From Siderastrea radians (lineage: Eukaryota > Cnidaria > Anthozoa > Scleractinia > Rhizangiidae): DNA of 64,000 nt. Made by a program: the position numbers and the translations under genes. The notes below the pieces were generated by a model. It was given only the letters and a program-made list of their open reading frames with translations, was not told where the DNA came from and searched no databases. Of this stretch, positions 1 to 12,000 are shown piece after piece (the first letter of the stretch is position 1; each line of letters begins with the position of its first letter). The DNA lies in assembly GCA_964017195.1 (NCBI GenBank), contig OZ024889.1:64051858-64115857 (forward strand). The letters run 5' to 3'.

Positions 1-1750
1 TAATATTCGGTACCACATACTTTTTTTAGGGGTTAAACTTGATATACTTTTTATCTAGTCAAAAGTATGTCGGATAAATTTAATTAGAGCTCGTAAATAA
101 ATGAGCAGAAATTGCTGAAATTGCTTTTGACATATATTTAAACATCGCTCTACAAGTTTGGTTAATTTTTGTTGCTCTGAAGTGCTTAATTTTGTCACGC
201 GAAGCGTCGAGATTTGCCTTAAATTTTGAGGTTCAAAAGCGGCATTTTGAGCGAATTCCGTTAATATCGATTTTCTTGAAAATAAATCGATATTCAGCCA
301 AACGAACTATGCAGTGATTTGTTTCACATTAAGGTCTACCTAACATAAGAATATGAGCGGAATTGATTTTTGACCTGTTGCCACCAAATGTTTGACCGTT
401 GGTAACATTCGCTCTTAAGACGAAAAGTTAAAATTTTTCATTGAAAAATCAAAACTTCGAAAAACATACCATGTCATCCCAAATTAATGTCCGATTGTTT
501 TTTTCGCAAATTCACAGAGACTGGTGACGTTTTACTTGGATATTGGAAGAAGTTCAAAGTTCTTACGGGTACAATCAGCCCCCTCCCCCGGTCGGTAAAC
601 AAAAAAGTTCATGCGACCGTGGAATTTTGTGAGGTCACTTTATGTCTGCGACTCTTTGTTTTCCAGAATCGATCAGTCGGATCGGGTCGTAACACAAGTA
701 GATGAATCAAATTTACTAAGTTCCTTTCTTGGCTTGGTTAGAATTCCACAGTGACCTAATTACTTCATTCATTCTATTTCATACATCGACAGTATAGCGC
801 CTACTAGAAGAGCAAAAAATCCCTCTTTAGCTCTATGTTAAATTCCCGGTCTGTGTTAAATTCCCGATTCTCGGTCACTGTGTCATATGTGGGTTGAGTT
901 TGTTGTTGGTTCTCGTCCTTGCTCCGAGGGCTTTTCTACGGTGCTCCGGTTTTCCTCCCTCCATAAAAACCAACATTTCCAAATTCCAATTCGACCTGGA
1001 CGTCAAGTGTTTACTCATGAGCCCCTGGCTTGGGAGATTAGGCGACTACTCCCCACACTAAGTTTAATTTGATTTGATTTTTTTTTATTTGTAAATTTAT
1101 AGTACTTGGCCGTTTATTAAAATTCCTTTAATGCAAGAGAGTGACGTGAACACTATCACAGAACTAGAGGGCCGGTTATTTTAAGCAAAGTTCAGACAAA
1201 GTCTTGTCGGACGACTAATTTAACCTAAGCGGCTTGCAGTCTATTCACACTGTACAAATTTTAATGTTAAGACGGACTTAATTAGTCAGTATTTAAACTC
1301 TCCACGGTTAGCTTCTGATACTTGCGAGTAGAACTGTACCATTGGTATATTTTAAAATGTGGTGAAATAAATTCAATATTCAATGGTTTAACAAAACCTC
1401 GCTGTAAGTCGGTTTCAATCTGGCTAACCCGAACATGAAAGCGTTCTTTCGAGCAGGCAGGCATAGAGCATAGACTCTAAGAAATGTTATCCCCTTTATG
1501 TAACCCATTTTATAAACAGATGTAGAGGTTAATTAATTGCTTTAAACCATGGCCATGGCCGTGGCCATGGTCTAAGTTAGACTTCACAATCTAAAAAATT
1601 AGCCCAGAGAGTTGAAATGTCAGTGGCTACCCAAAAAAAAGCAAATAATAATAATGAATATAGTCAAAATTATAACACCATCAGCTATCTCAATGACTCC
1701 GATTTTGTGCCATAATTAATTGTGCTAAAAAATATATAATAACCAATTAC
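1..1750. other. Stretch without an identified exon
   Basis: Probably intron or 3' region of the large minus-strand gene. It contains a dispersed repeat (about 780-1085) and otherwise AT-rich sequence. I found no exon with both good splice sites and a domain match, and no clear polyadenylation site tied to the gene. Confidence 0.4.
780..1085 (+). repeat. Dispersed repeat, copy 1
   Basis: The segment around 975-1070 is repeated at 23678-23780 with only a few differences (for example CATTTCCAAATTCCAATTCG, then GGCGACTACTCC). It ends in a TTTGATTTGATTTTTTTT run, suggesting the 3' tail of a retroposed element. Left boundary uncertain. Confidence 0.6.
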
Positions 1751-1900
1751 CACTGTATTTGCTCCCTTGAGTTCCCTGGAGTTCTTGCTGTTGAAGAATT
1801 CGCTTGCCGAGTTCCTCGTCAGTTAAATGCAAAAATTTCCAGGAAGCGGTGCCACTGCTACTTGTCCAAAGTGAAAGTTCTTCACTTTCCTCATAGCCAT
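1751..1900 (-). CDS. Exon: unrecognised module after MAM-3
   Basis: 150-bp phase 1-1 exon coding GYEESEELSLWTSSSGTASW and KFLHLTDEELGKRILQQQ. It has a strong acceptor (ATGATTTTGTAG) and donor G|GTAATT, and its frame fits MAM-3. I do not recognise the fold. It is the last exon I can place; the transcript presumably continues to the left. Confidence 0.6.
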
Positions 1901-3058
1901 CTACAAAATCATAAAACAGGATACAATAATCCACGAAAAACACCAAGACATACTTAGTCTGTTATTTCGATGATCGCGTGTCATTCTCCCCCAACCCATG
2001 GTATTGCAGGAATGATACACAAACAAGCCCACTGAGACCAGGCCCCTTTCTTATATCCTCTTGGACCCGAAGGGAGGTGGGGGGGGAGGAGGGAAGGCCG
2101 GGGTGTTGGGTGTATGAATTCCGCCCTACTCCCCTTAAAAACCCACGCGTGTTTAAATTAACAGTGACAATGAAACTTGGAGCTGTAAGAGGCTGTATAG
2201 TATGTCCAAAAATGTTTAATCTTAGTCAATAACATAAGACAAGCACGTCACCATGCAATAAGGAGACAAACGTTTGCTTTATGGTAGAAAGTGCAGACAA
2301 AATCAAGTCCTTACTCTTCTGGCTGGTAAATGGAATTCTTTCGCACTTCTCTGGTGAAAAGGAAACATCATCAAGGGCAATTATCGTCTGTCCCTTGGAT
2401 TGCACTTTGCCTGTGAAAAAAACCTGTAACGCGAAATGTTATGGTAGAAATATTAGCAGAATTTATGGGGCGCCATACTGGACATTATTACAAACTTTTT
2501 TAATATATGCTCAACTTCAAATTTACCTGCTAAACTTTACATTGAGTACTCTCATTGCTATTTTCTCTTGCCAAATTCCATCTACATATGCTATGTTTTA
2601 CAAAAAAGTTTCTTGTGTTCTCAGACAGTATGGTCAACTTTACGTACCGTATGGTATGATGCACCGCGCGCCGGTTTCCCTAAAATAGATCCCAGACCCC
2701 TCTCGGCTAGTGACACCACCAGTGACAGAAGAAAAAACCGAAAATTTTCGAGAAGCGTTGACAAAATACTGCCCGTCAAGCCAGATCATTACAAGAAAAC
2801 TTTAACGAAAGTAACGTGCAGCCTATTGAGCAGCCAATGCTTGAAATTGGACTACATAGCGATAATTTGCAGCTGTTGAATGTTGGATTTTGTCTGGATT
2901 ATTACGGCGTTAAGCTTAGTCTATTCATTGCACTATTTGATTTCACGGCATTTTGTAGAAATTGTAACGATAAAGGACAAATTAATGACAGAAATGAAAA
3001 CGGATTTTAATAACTGTCTTAGTATGGTAAACAAATTACCTGTTTTGTAATAATAATA

Positions 3059-3096
<38 letters not shown>

Positions 3097-6000
3097 AACT
3101 TTTCAATATTAATTTATCGTTTCTTTAAGCTAGCCTATTACAGGCTTACTAATTGGGGACACTTACTTATTGAAATATAAAGTTATAAAATCCTAAATTA
3201 CAATTAATAAGATGCAAATATTAATAAGTTATAATAAGGTGCAATTGCTATCTGAGAACTATTTAGTTTACATGCAATCGAATTCAATATTAATTACAAC
3301 ACTTGGGACAGTTTCCTTTACATATGTCGTCTGCGACCAGACTGGTAAGATCTTTTTTCTGAATATTCGATGTTAATGCCGTTAGAGTTGGTTTTTCTCG
3401 TCACTGGAGCTAAGTTAGACAGTAGACGTGGTCCGGCGAAATATCTTAAGGAGTGTTTTCCGTATTTGACAGTGTTAAATCGACTAAGACCATGAGAGTC
3501 CGACAGAAAGACGTACCGTACATGACTGCTGAATGGAAAGCGGCGATCAGGATAAAATGTAGAAGTGCAAAACAAAAAACCAGAAATAGACAGTTGTCCC
3601 CTACTTCTGTTCAACTAAGACATTGTTTAGAACACACCCTAAAAAGTATAACTTGAGTCAACATTTTCTACTTTACAGTAAAAAACCATTTAAAACAATG
3701 CTGAAGACCAGTGACTATAGGTTTAAGGGTTCCCAGTTTTACGTTCCTTGTTCGTTAATGAATTAGGAAGCATTTCACACACAACGCTTACAAGCTCCAC
3801 ATAGTGTGTTACACTTTCATTCCTATTTAAGTATGTGGGTATTAAGGAATGAAGGTAGTCTAGTTGAAGAGGCGATGAACCTCCTTCAGTACTAAGACAG
3901 TGGTAATTCCATTGATCGGTTAATTCTTGCAAAGATTTGTTAATTTGCTGCAAAAGTACAAGATGAAGTGATAACAAATGAATTTTCTTCAGTGGGTCCA
4001 ACAGACCAGATGCTTCCATCATGTGAAACTCATCTGTATAGCTCTTAAGAACTCCACTAATCACGTCCCTGTGAAGTCTTTCTGCTCTTTGGTTATGGAC
4101 TCAGCTTCCAGTTATCATGCTACCACGGCACTCCAAGGCACTCCAACATCTTGCGGGCTGCACCCACATTCTCGAGACCATGATCACTTCTAACTCTTGA
4201 AGGTATTCCATAACTGCATAAGTTTGGCATGCATTTTGAAACAGTCAAACTGTGTCTGAGTTGTTGTTTTTAGCACAGTATAGGTATGGAGTCAGACTGG
4301 AATACCCATCAGTAGCCGGCGTATGGATTACAAACCGCCAACGTATCATCTTGTGATTACCATCGATATGCCATAAGGCATTTGGACATCGCACATTGTA
4401 TTTTCGTGGACAAACAGTTCCTCTCCATCGAAGTGCTGTTCCAACTGGATCCAGCTCACGCATCAGTTACTTAACTTTCCATCGCTAAACCTATATTCCT
4501 CTGCTATACAGTGCGCCCAGTATGCGAGTTTGCATGATTTCTCTTAGTTCTCCGTCTTTACTGGAAGTCCAGTTCTGTTTATGATGCATTTGGAACTCTT
4601 GCCTCCTTCTACTCAAGGTTTTAGTAGAAATTCCGAGTAGTTCTGCTATTCTTACCTTAGAAAAGTGCAACTAACAAAGGAATTCTATTTGCCTTTTGGA
4701 AACTTCAAACTTCAAACTTTGGTTGACTTCTCGCCTGTGCAGTTTCTCGCACATTGGTGGCAAAACAGCACGCGAATTTTAACTTGTCTCCTGCCGTTTT
4801 CTCAAAGTAAACTGGAAGTCTTTTCAGGCATGTGAACAATTCATCCATATTGCTATGAAAGTTGTCCATTTCCAAATCGTGCTCTGAAAGAACATAGTTC
4901 GTAGAGGAAAACTATGGAGAAACTATGGAAAGAAGCAATAGTTCTGCCGCCGCTTTTTTAAAATAAAAACAGCTCCCCAGCCTCTGCAAGCCTTTCGTGT
5001 GACTTTCAAAGGGTACGAACGGAGAAATATATTTTTCTGCTTCTGCAAGTAGCACTTTTGTCCATTGAAAAAAATATTAGTCAGGTCTATTCTCGGAGCC
5101 TGCTATACCGCATTAAACCGCCATTTTTGGCTTCTGCAAAAAATGGCCAAGAGGGGCCTGGGGGCTATTTTGGAAAAACCGGCGCGCGGTGCATCATACC
5201 ATACGGTACGTAAAGTTGACCATACTGCATGAAAACACAGGAAACGTTTTTGTAAAACATAGCATATGTAGATGGAATTTGGCAAGAAAATATAGCAATG
5301 AGAATACTCAATGTAAAGGTTAGCAGGTAAATTTGAAGTTGAGCATGTATTGTAAAAGTTTGTAATAATGTCCAGTATGGCGCCCCATAAGAATTAGCTA
5401 AACTGCAAGTTCTCAGCCCTCGTATTTTAAGACTATTAAAATAGTCTTCATCTCTCATGTCCCGTCCGATTAAAAGCGATCTTTGAAGACTACTTTCTCA
5501 GGAGAGCTCACCTTAAAATTGTTTTCGTCTTCAATAAGGGGCAGTTGTACGTAGGTCCAGTCGTCAGTTGTATCAAGCGAAGACCAAAGATTTTTTGACC
5601 TTGAGTAATTTACATTTATATGATACACCCCCAGCTCATGAAAGGATTTAAGACCGCCATCGGAAGAGGGTTTTCTATTGTCACCGATGTAATACCAGAA
5701 CCGTAGACATTTCCAGTAATCTGTAGCATTCACGAATCTCGTGGAAATGGTTACTGAAGTATTTCCTGATTCTTCGTCTCCGAGAAGGTATAAGAAGTGT
5801 CCTGTGAACAAAATGTTTATTTAAAAAATGTCAATTAGACCTTTTACGTTGAGCTTAAATGTCACGGAATGTTAAGAGTTGGTTGGGGTTTCAGGGACCG
5901 CGCGAGGGGTGGGCTTAGGGGGCTTTAGCCCCCCCACTTTTTGGCGTCATAAAAAAAAAAGTCATTTGGAACCTGGAAAATTCATTAGTCACTGATTAGC

Positions 6001-9000
6001 TTCAGGGTTAACGAGTACTTAGTTTTCCCCATGTCATTTAGATCTATTTTTCATATAAGCCAAACAAAAATGGAATAGAAACGGAATACTCTACAAGAGT
6101 TCAAATCGTCGTGCTTTCATTTGGCTTCGGATTAGCTGAAAATCACGTGCGCTCTAGGGGACTTTATCTTGAAGAGTTTGAACCTGTTCAGATTTTAATT
6201 ACAATCGACAACTCTCGTTGTCGTTTGACCTCTAACTCTAGTGAACTCTCATTGACCGCCTTTCTGCTCCTAAAGAGTTCGAATTTTTGTCGACTCTCGT
6301 TCTTCTCTGGCCCAGGCATTACGAACTGTAGTCTGTCTCCAGATAGGTTTATCGACAACAGCGTGCTTAGATATTTGCTGAAAATCAGCGTGACTTCTTC
6401 AAGCCTCTCTACGTATGCAAACTTTGCAACTACCTAGGATAGCTGCCGAAAAATCTCTTTCGCTTTTAACGATGACAAATAAGGCGTTCAGCAGTCAAAA
6501 CATAGTCGACAGACTGACTTTGGTAAATTATATATTTCATAAAACTCAGCTCCGTTTTCTCAGTTGGCCTTATTCTGTAATGATCACAGGTTTGCTTGCA
6601 CAAGTTTTAAGAAAAATGTATCTAAGTTGTGAGATCCTAAATGGGAATACGCAGGGGGGGGCCCCCCCTGGGAATACGCCAAGGTTTCCTTGCTGGATAA
6701 GTCTTAAAATGTGTGCAGTGATGAAAGAAGAGGATCAGGCACATTATTTTGAAAATATCCTGGCCATTCCTATTGCGATTTAGGAATAACAGAATATCCA
6801 GAATACCGATCGACTCCCTAAAAGAATACAATTTTTCGTATTCTTAGTAAACCTAAACATTCCGACCGCATTCCGTACATTTTGTAATCATGGATACATT
6901 AAAGGAAGGAATTATCTCCAAACTAAGAAAATAGTAACTGTATATTGTCCGAAATTATGAATATATGAAATTCATATATTTGAACTGCGGAATGAAGAAA
7001 TAAATGTAAAGAAGATCCTCGCAGTTATTAACGCAACTTATGCAGTTGCGAAAAGAAAGCCTGAAAAAATCAGGCTTGCCGGGAACCCGGGAAGCTTGAT
7101 TTTTTCAGGCTTTCTTTTCGCAACTGCATAAGTTGCGTTAATAACTGCGAGGATCTTCTTTACATTTATTTGTACATTGTCCGCTATTCTGAATTAGGCC
7201 ACCAAAATGTGTTCTAAGTATCGACATTATTAATCACTGGTAAGTCGAAGAGTTGATACCCTTGGCATAGCTTTGATCCGTTACTTATTGGTCTGTATTA
7301 TGGGTATAAACCAGGATACCTCCTTAGTTAACTGAAATCTTTTAACACACTTGGTCGCCCTAGATGCATTGTCAGTTAGTGACAAAATTTTTACGTGCGG
7401 CTCTCGCCCCACCCCCCCCCGCCCCTCCTTCACCCTAGAGTTGGTCCCCCGCCACTTCTAAATAGGCCGCGCGGTCCCTGGGTTTGCTATATATTTGCAG
7501 GCGGACCCATATTTGACATTTCACGGCTCAACTCGCCATTTTAGCAGTATTTCTCTAGTTTCTTGTGGTTTTGTGACAGACGTAGCACATTTTGGCACCA
7601 TTTTTTAAGTTTGGAAAGAATCATAAAATCCACACGATTTCATGACTTACGGTTATTGCTTCTTAATTGTTAACATCTGTCACAATACCATTAATTTCAC
7701 CTTCATTTGTGTTAAAGGTGTTTTCATTGAATCTAAACTTTAGTATTTTTACCTCTTTAATCATAACTATAACAAAATTCTCGAATCTGATTGGTTATAA
7801 CCAGCCATGATTTGAGCATTAATAGGACAGTGTAATTGGACAGTGTACGCGTCATGCCTAAGTAATTTTACAGTACACTTGAATAAGTTCTTTTTTTACA
7901 TATCTTGCAAATAAAACTGTTTTTTATTCCTTCTCCGGTACGTTTTATCCCGTTTCTTTCTCGAATTTTGTTATAGATATGATTAATTGGTAACAGGACT
8001 TCGTGTCATTAAACAAATTTGACTCCCGCTACGCGGTCGTCCGATTTTGTTAATCACTCGTATGATTACAGACCGAATTGGACCCCACTCAGTCCTATTA
8101 CCATTATTAATCATTTCCTAAACAAATCAATTAACCTTAATATAAGATTCCAGACGTAACTGGTCAAAGAAAATCAATAACACCAATGTACTAGTAATCA
8201 GTGAGTAATCAAGTGATTAACCACGCGATTATCGCCAGTACTCAAGGAGTACTCAATCCAGTGGCTACCTGATTACTCGAAAAGTACAAAGTGGCCGAAA
8301 ATGCTTGTTAACAAGTTAGTAATCCATGAGCACTTAATGGGTGATCAATGGCCAACCAGTAGGCCACAAAAAGTTTGGGGGTTACTTCTTATAGTGGGCT
8401 GTACTGGGGAGGCTTTGCCCGCCCGAAAGGGGTACCTTTTTAAGCTCGCAGTATACTAAAGGGTAGGGAAAATTGTCATTTTACTATATGAAAGGGTCGC
8501 AAAATCTGCTGCAAGGTGGGAGAGATTGCAACTAAAGCAAAGTATATGAAAGGGTGCCAAATCTGGGCAGAAACGAAGACGTGAAACATAAACATTGCAT
8601 CCGTTGAGAAACTGAAGCAGAACAACTGAAAGCCCAGAAAAAAGTAACAACTATAGAAAATTCTAATAAATGTAAAGAAGATCCCCGCAGTTATTAACGC
8701 AACTTATGCAGTTGCGAAAAGAAAGCTTGAAAAAATCAGGCTTGCCGGGATTCGAACCCTGACCTCTGCGATACCGGTGCAGCGCTCTAACCAATTGGGC
8801 TAACAAGCCAACTGGGAGCTGGTCATTAAATTGGTTCGTAATATACCCGGGAAAGATGAAGATGAAATTATGAATATATGAAATTCATATATTTGAACTG
8901 CAGAATGAAGAAATAAATGTAAAGAAGATCCTCGCAGTTATTAACGCAACTTATGCATAATTTCATCTTCATCTTTCCCGGGTATATTACGAACCAATTT

Positions 9001-12000
9001 AGCTCAATTTTGTTAGCTCAATTGGTTAGAGCGCTGCACCGATATCGCAGAGGTCAGGGTTCGAATCCCGGCAAGCTTGATTTTTTTTTCAGGCTTTCTT
9101 TTCGCAACTGCATAAGTTGCGTTAATAACTGCGAGGATCTTCTTTACATTTATTTCTTCATTCCGCAGTTCAAATATATGAATTTCATATATTCATAATT
9201 TCATCTTCATCTTTCCCGGGTATATTACGAACCAATTTAATGACCAGCTCCCAGTTGGCTTGTTAGCTCAATTGGTTAGCGCGCTGCACCGGTATCGCAG
9301 AGGTCAGGGTTCGAATCCCAGCAAGCCTGATTTTTTTCCAGGCTTCCTTTTCGCAACTGCATAAGTTGCGTTAATAACTGCGTGGATCTTCTTTACATTT
9401 ATTTCTTCATTCCGCAGTTCAAATATATGAATTTCATATATTCATAATTTTATAGAAAATTCTATTGTTTTGGTTATCCTTAATTGGGGTATAAGAGAGG
9501 GGTGCAATTTTGCTCTAATGTGAAAGAGGTACTATTTTGGTAAAAATTGGAATATTAAATAAAGGGTAAGGGTTGGAACCTCCGGGCGGAGCCTCCCCGA
9601 ATAAAACTTTATCGAGTAACCCCCACTCGCCCCGGGACTAGTCACTGATTACTCATTTATTATTGGCGATATTCGACTGTTAATAAACTCATAACGCATT
9701 TTATACTCACCATTGAGTAGTTACGTCTAGAATTTTGCATAGTCTTAACAGTGTTAAATAAAAAACTGCCTGTAATTGAAATATTAATGGCTACATGAAC
9801 AGCAGATGCAACTTTACTGCCTTTATGCGACAAAATTTTCAGCGGGAAGTATACAAAGTTGAGATCGACAGTAAAATAGCTTTAGCCGTAGTTTCATCAT
9901 GAGCTATAGGAAACATGGAATTCGAATCGGAAGTTGTTTCAAGGAAGCAGCGCTGAAAGATGTCGAGAGTCCGATAAAATTATCACCTTACCATTAGTTC
10001 TGTTGTTCTATGTCTTTGATTTCTACATCATCTTCTGCAAATGTCCCTATTTCTCCCCGATTCTCTCAGCAGCTGAGTTCGATGGTAGATGCTTAAACCG
10101 CCCGCCATTTTGAAATTCACTCAGTCCCAGTTCTACTCAGCTTACCAAAAACCCCTAAAGCGAGTGGGTAGGCTATCTTTGCCAGGCTATCGTCACGAGC
10201 TCGTAAGAACATTGCACGACGGACTTCCATATATGGGAGGTCGTCGTGCAACGGATTACAATTTGCAATTCAAATTAGGTTCTATCTTGGTTCTTCTTTC
10301 AGGGGTTTTCTCGGAGATTCAAAAACTAGAATGAAATTGCGAAACTTAAATTCATTTTTAGTTGAAAACCAGATCGCATCAGTGGCCAGTTCTTTCGTAT
10401 TTGATTATTAACTTTAGTTTACGCTTACAGTTTGAAGGAGATATTTACCTTCGGGTTTATTTCCCGTTTTCGAAACGAATCGAGCCTGTGTACTCGCTGA
10501 TCAAAACCTCAACGTCCATTTGATATTGCGAGAATTATTTTGCGTTGTCGAGAAGGAAAACTGTTCCGATCAGCCGGGAAATCATGGAATTAGTGTGGAC
10601 GAAGCTTACAAACACTTTATTTTCATGTTAAGGTCGAGGAACATTGCCAGAGACATAAACAAAAACAATTTTGGAAGTCTTTTGAGAGCCGCTTTCCCGG
10701 GAACGATTGTAGCGAAGAAACGACGGGTTAACTACGAGGGAGGAAAAACAATTGCCCCAGCTAAGACAATTCACCTACCTAATATCAGCAGTTGCAAGAA
10801 CAGATGGTTTCAGTGAAACTGTCTGTTCGTATAGCCTGCATTACAAGGCCTTACAAGCGTTTATTTAGCCAAGCGCGGAGAGCAAGACGAAACAAAAAAT
10901 TCGCTTTCGGCGCTCGGCTATAAAATAATGCTTCTTCTGTTTTCGTCCCCGGAATGCTTTGTAACCTTCAACTTGTGTTCTATGGTAAAATTAATGCTTT
11001 TTGTTTTCGGCCAAACAAATACATGTATGTTGTATGTTGTTTTTGTGATTGCTAGCTTCTTCGGGGAGACAACAGCTGCTCCGAATTTCGGCAAATGCAA
11101 TATAATAGTGTTCCCTAAAAGTTTCCCAGAAAAGACCCGACAAGAAAATTTTATTTCCGTTTCCGACTCTTGCCTTGTGGGGAGAGTCGACTTTTTCTCA
11201 CGTATGTTTGCTAGCAGGGGACTGGAAAGTTATTTTTGCTCTTACCAGCTAAAGACGAATTTGAAAAACAATAGCAATTGTCTTTTCGGCCCTACGATTG
11301 GCTAATGGCACAAATCTCCTAGCAACGGCCCAAGTGCTTCCTACCCAGTGGCTTCACAGGAGAGGTTTATTTCCAGTTAGCTGGGTAGAACTGGGACTGA
11401 GGGAATTTCAAAATGGCGGGTGGTTTAAGCATCTACCATCGAACTCAGCAGAGAATCGGGGAGAAACAGGAATATTTGCAGAAGATGATGTAGAAATCAA
11501 AGACACAGAACAGCAGAACTAACGGTAACGTGATAATTTTATTGAAGCTTCGACATCTTTCAGCGCTGTTTCCTTGAAACAACTTTCGATTCGAACTCCA
11601 TGTTTCCTATAGCTCATGGTTTCATTTACTGTGCATTTCTGTTTGTACTCCACGAATCAATGATGTGGCTGAGTAGTAGCGTAACTTCCATTCTTCGTCA
11701 CCAGCCCATCCGCACCTTGTTCCCTCAAAGCTGCATCCCGGATTCCCTGCAATTAAGTTGAATTAACTTTGCGATTTTTTCGGTGTGACTGAGGAAAACG
11801 TATGAGAGATTCTTTGTGCAAAAACTTCAAGGTGGTTGGCCATAGGTTCACAGCGGTCAAACGCAAAAAACAACGTCACTTCCGGTTTTTCAGAGCCTTG
11901 AAGTTTGAATCAGTCCAGACTTTTACGAGCGCGAAGTTCGTATAAAACCAATACATAAAATGTCCCGATAAATCAAATTTCGCGCCGATGAAACTTGTGG

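Larger units (their letters stand above)
2464..5389 (-). mobile_element. 2.9-kb DNA transposon with long terminal inverted repeats and 6-bp target duplication
   Basis: The two ends (2464-2712 and 5145-5389) are inverted copies of about 245 bp. Both termini read TATGGGGCGCC inward. AGAATT flanks the element on both sides (2458-2463 and 5390-5395), a perfect 6-bp target site duplication. Inside lie a minus-strand integrase-like relic, a LINE fragment and a microsatellite. It sits in the intron between the MAM-3 core and C-terminal exons. Confidence 0.8.

Noticed and set aside
1282..1464. Possible last exon of the large gene (SKERFHVRVSQIETDLQ)
   Set aside because: Acceptor and donor choices are poor and there is no domain or frame evidence beyond chance.
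2464..2879. Plus-strand open frames at the left transposon end
   Set aside because: They lie in the terminal inverted repeat and recur, inverted, at 5103-5458; non-coding by all signs.
9257..9327. tRNA gene candidates in the SINE cluster (also 8739-8809 and 9009-9077)
   Set aside because: Boxes A and B are good, but the anticodon and T stems have mismatches, T33 is absent, and each head is attached to the same repeated body, so they are SINE heads.
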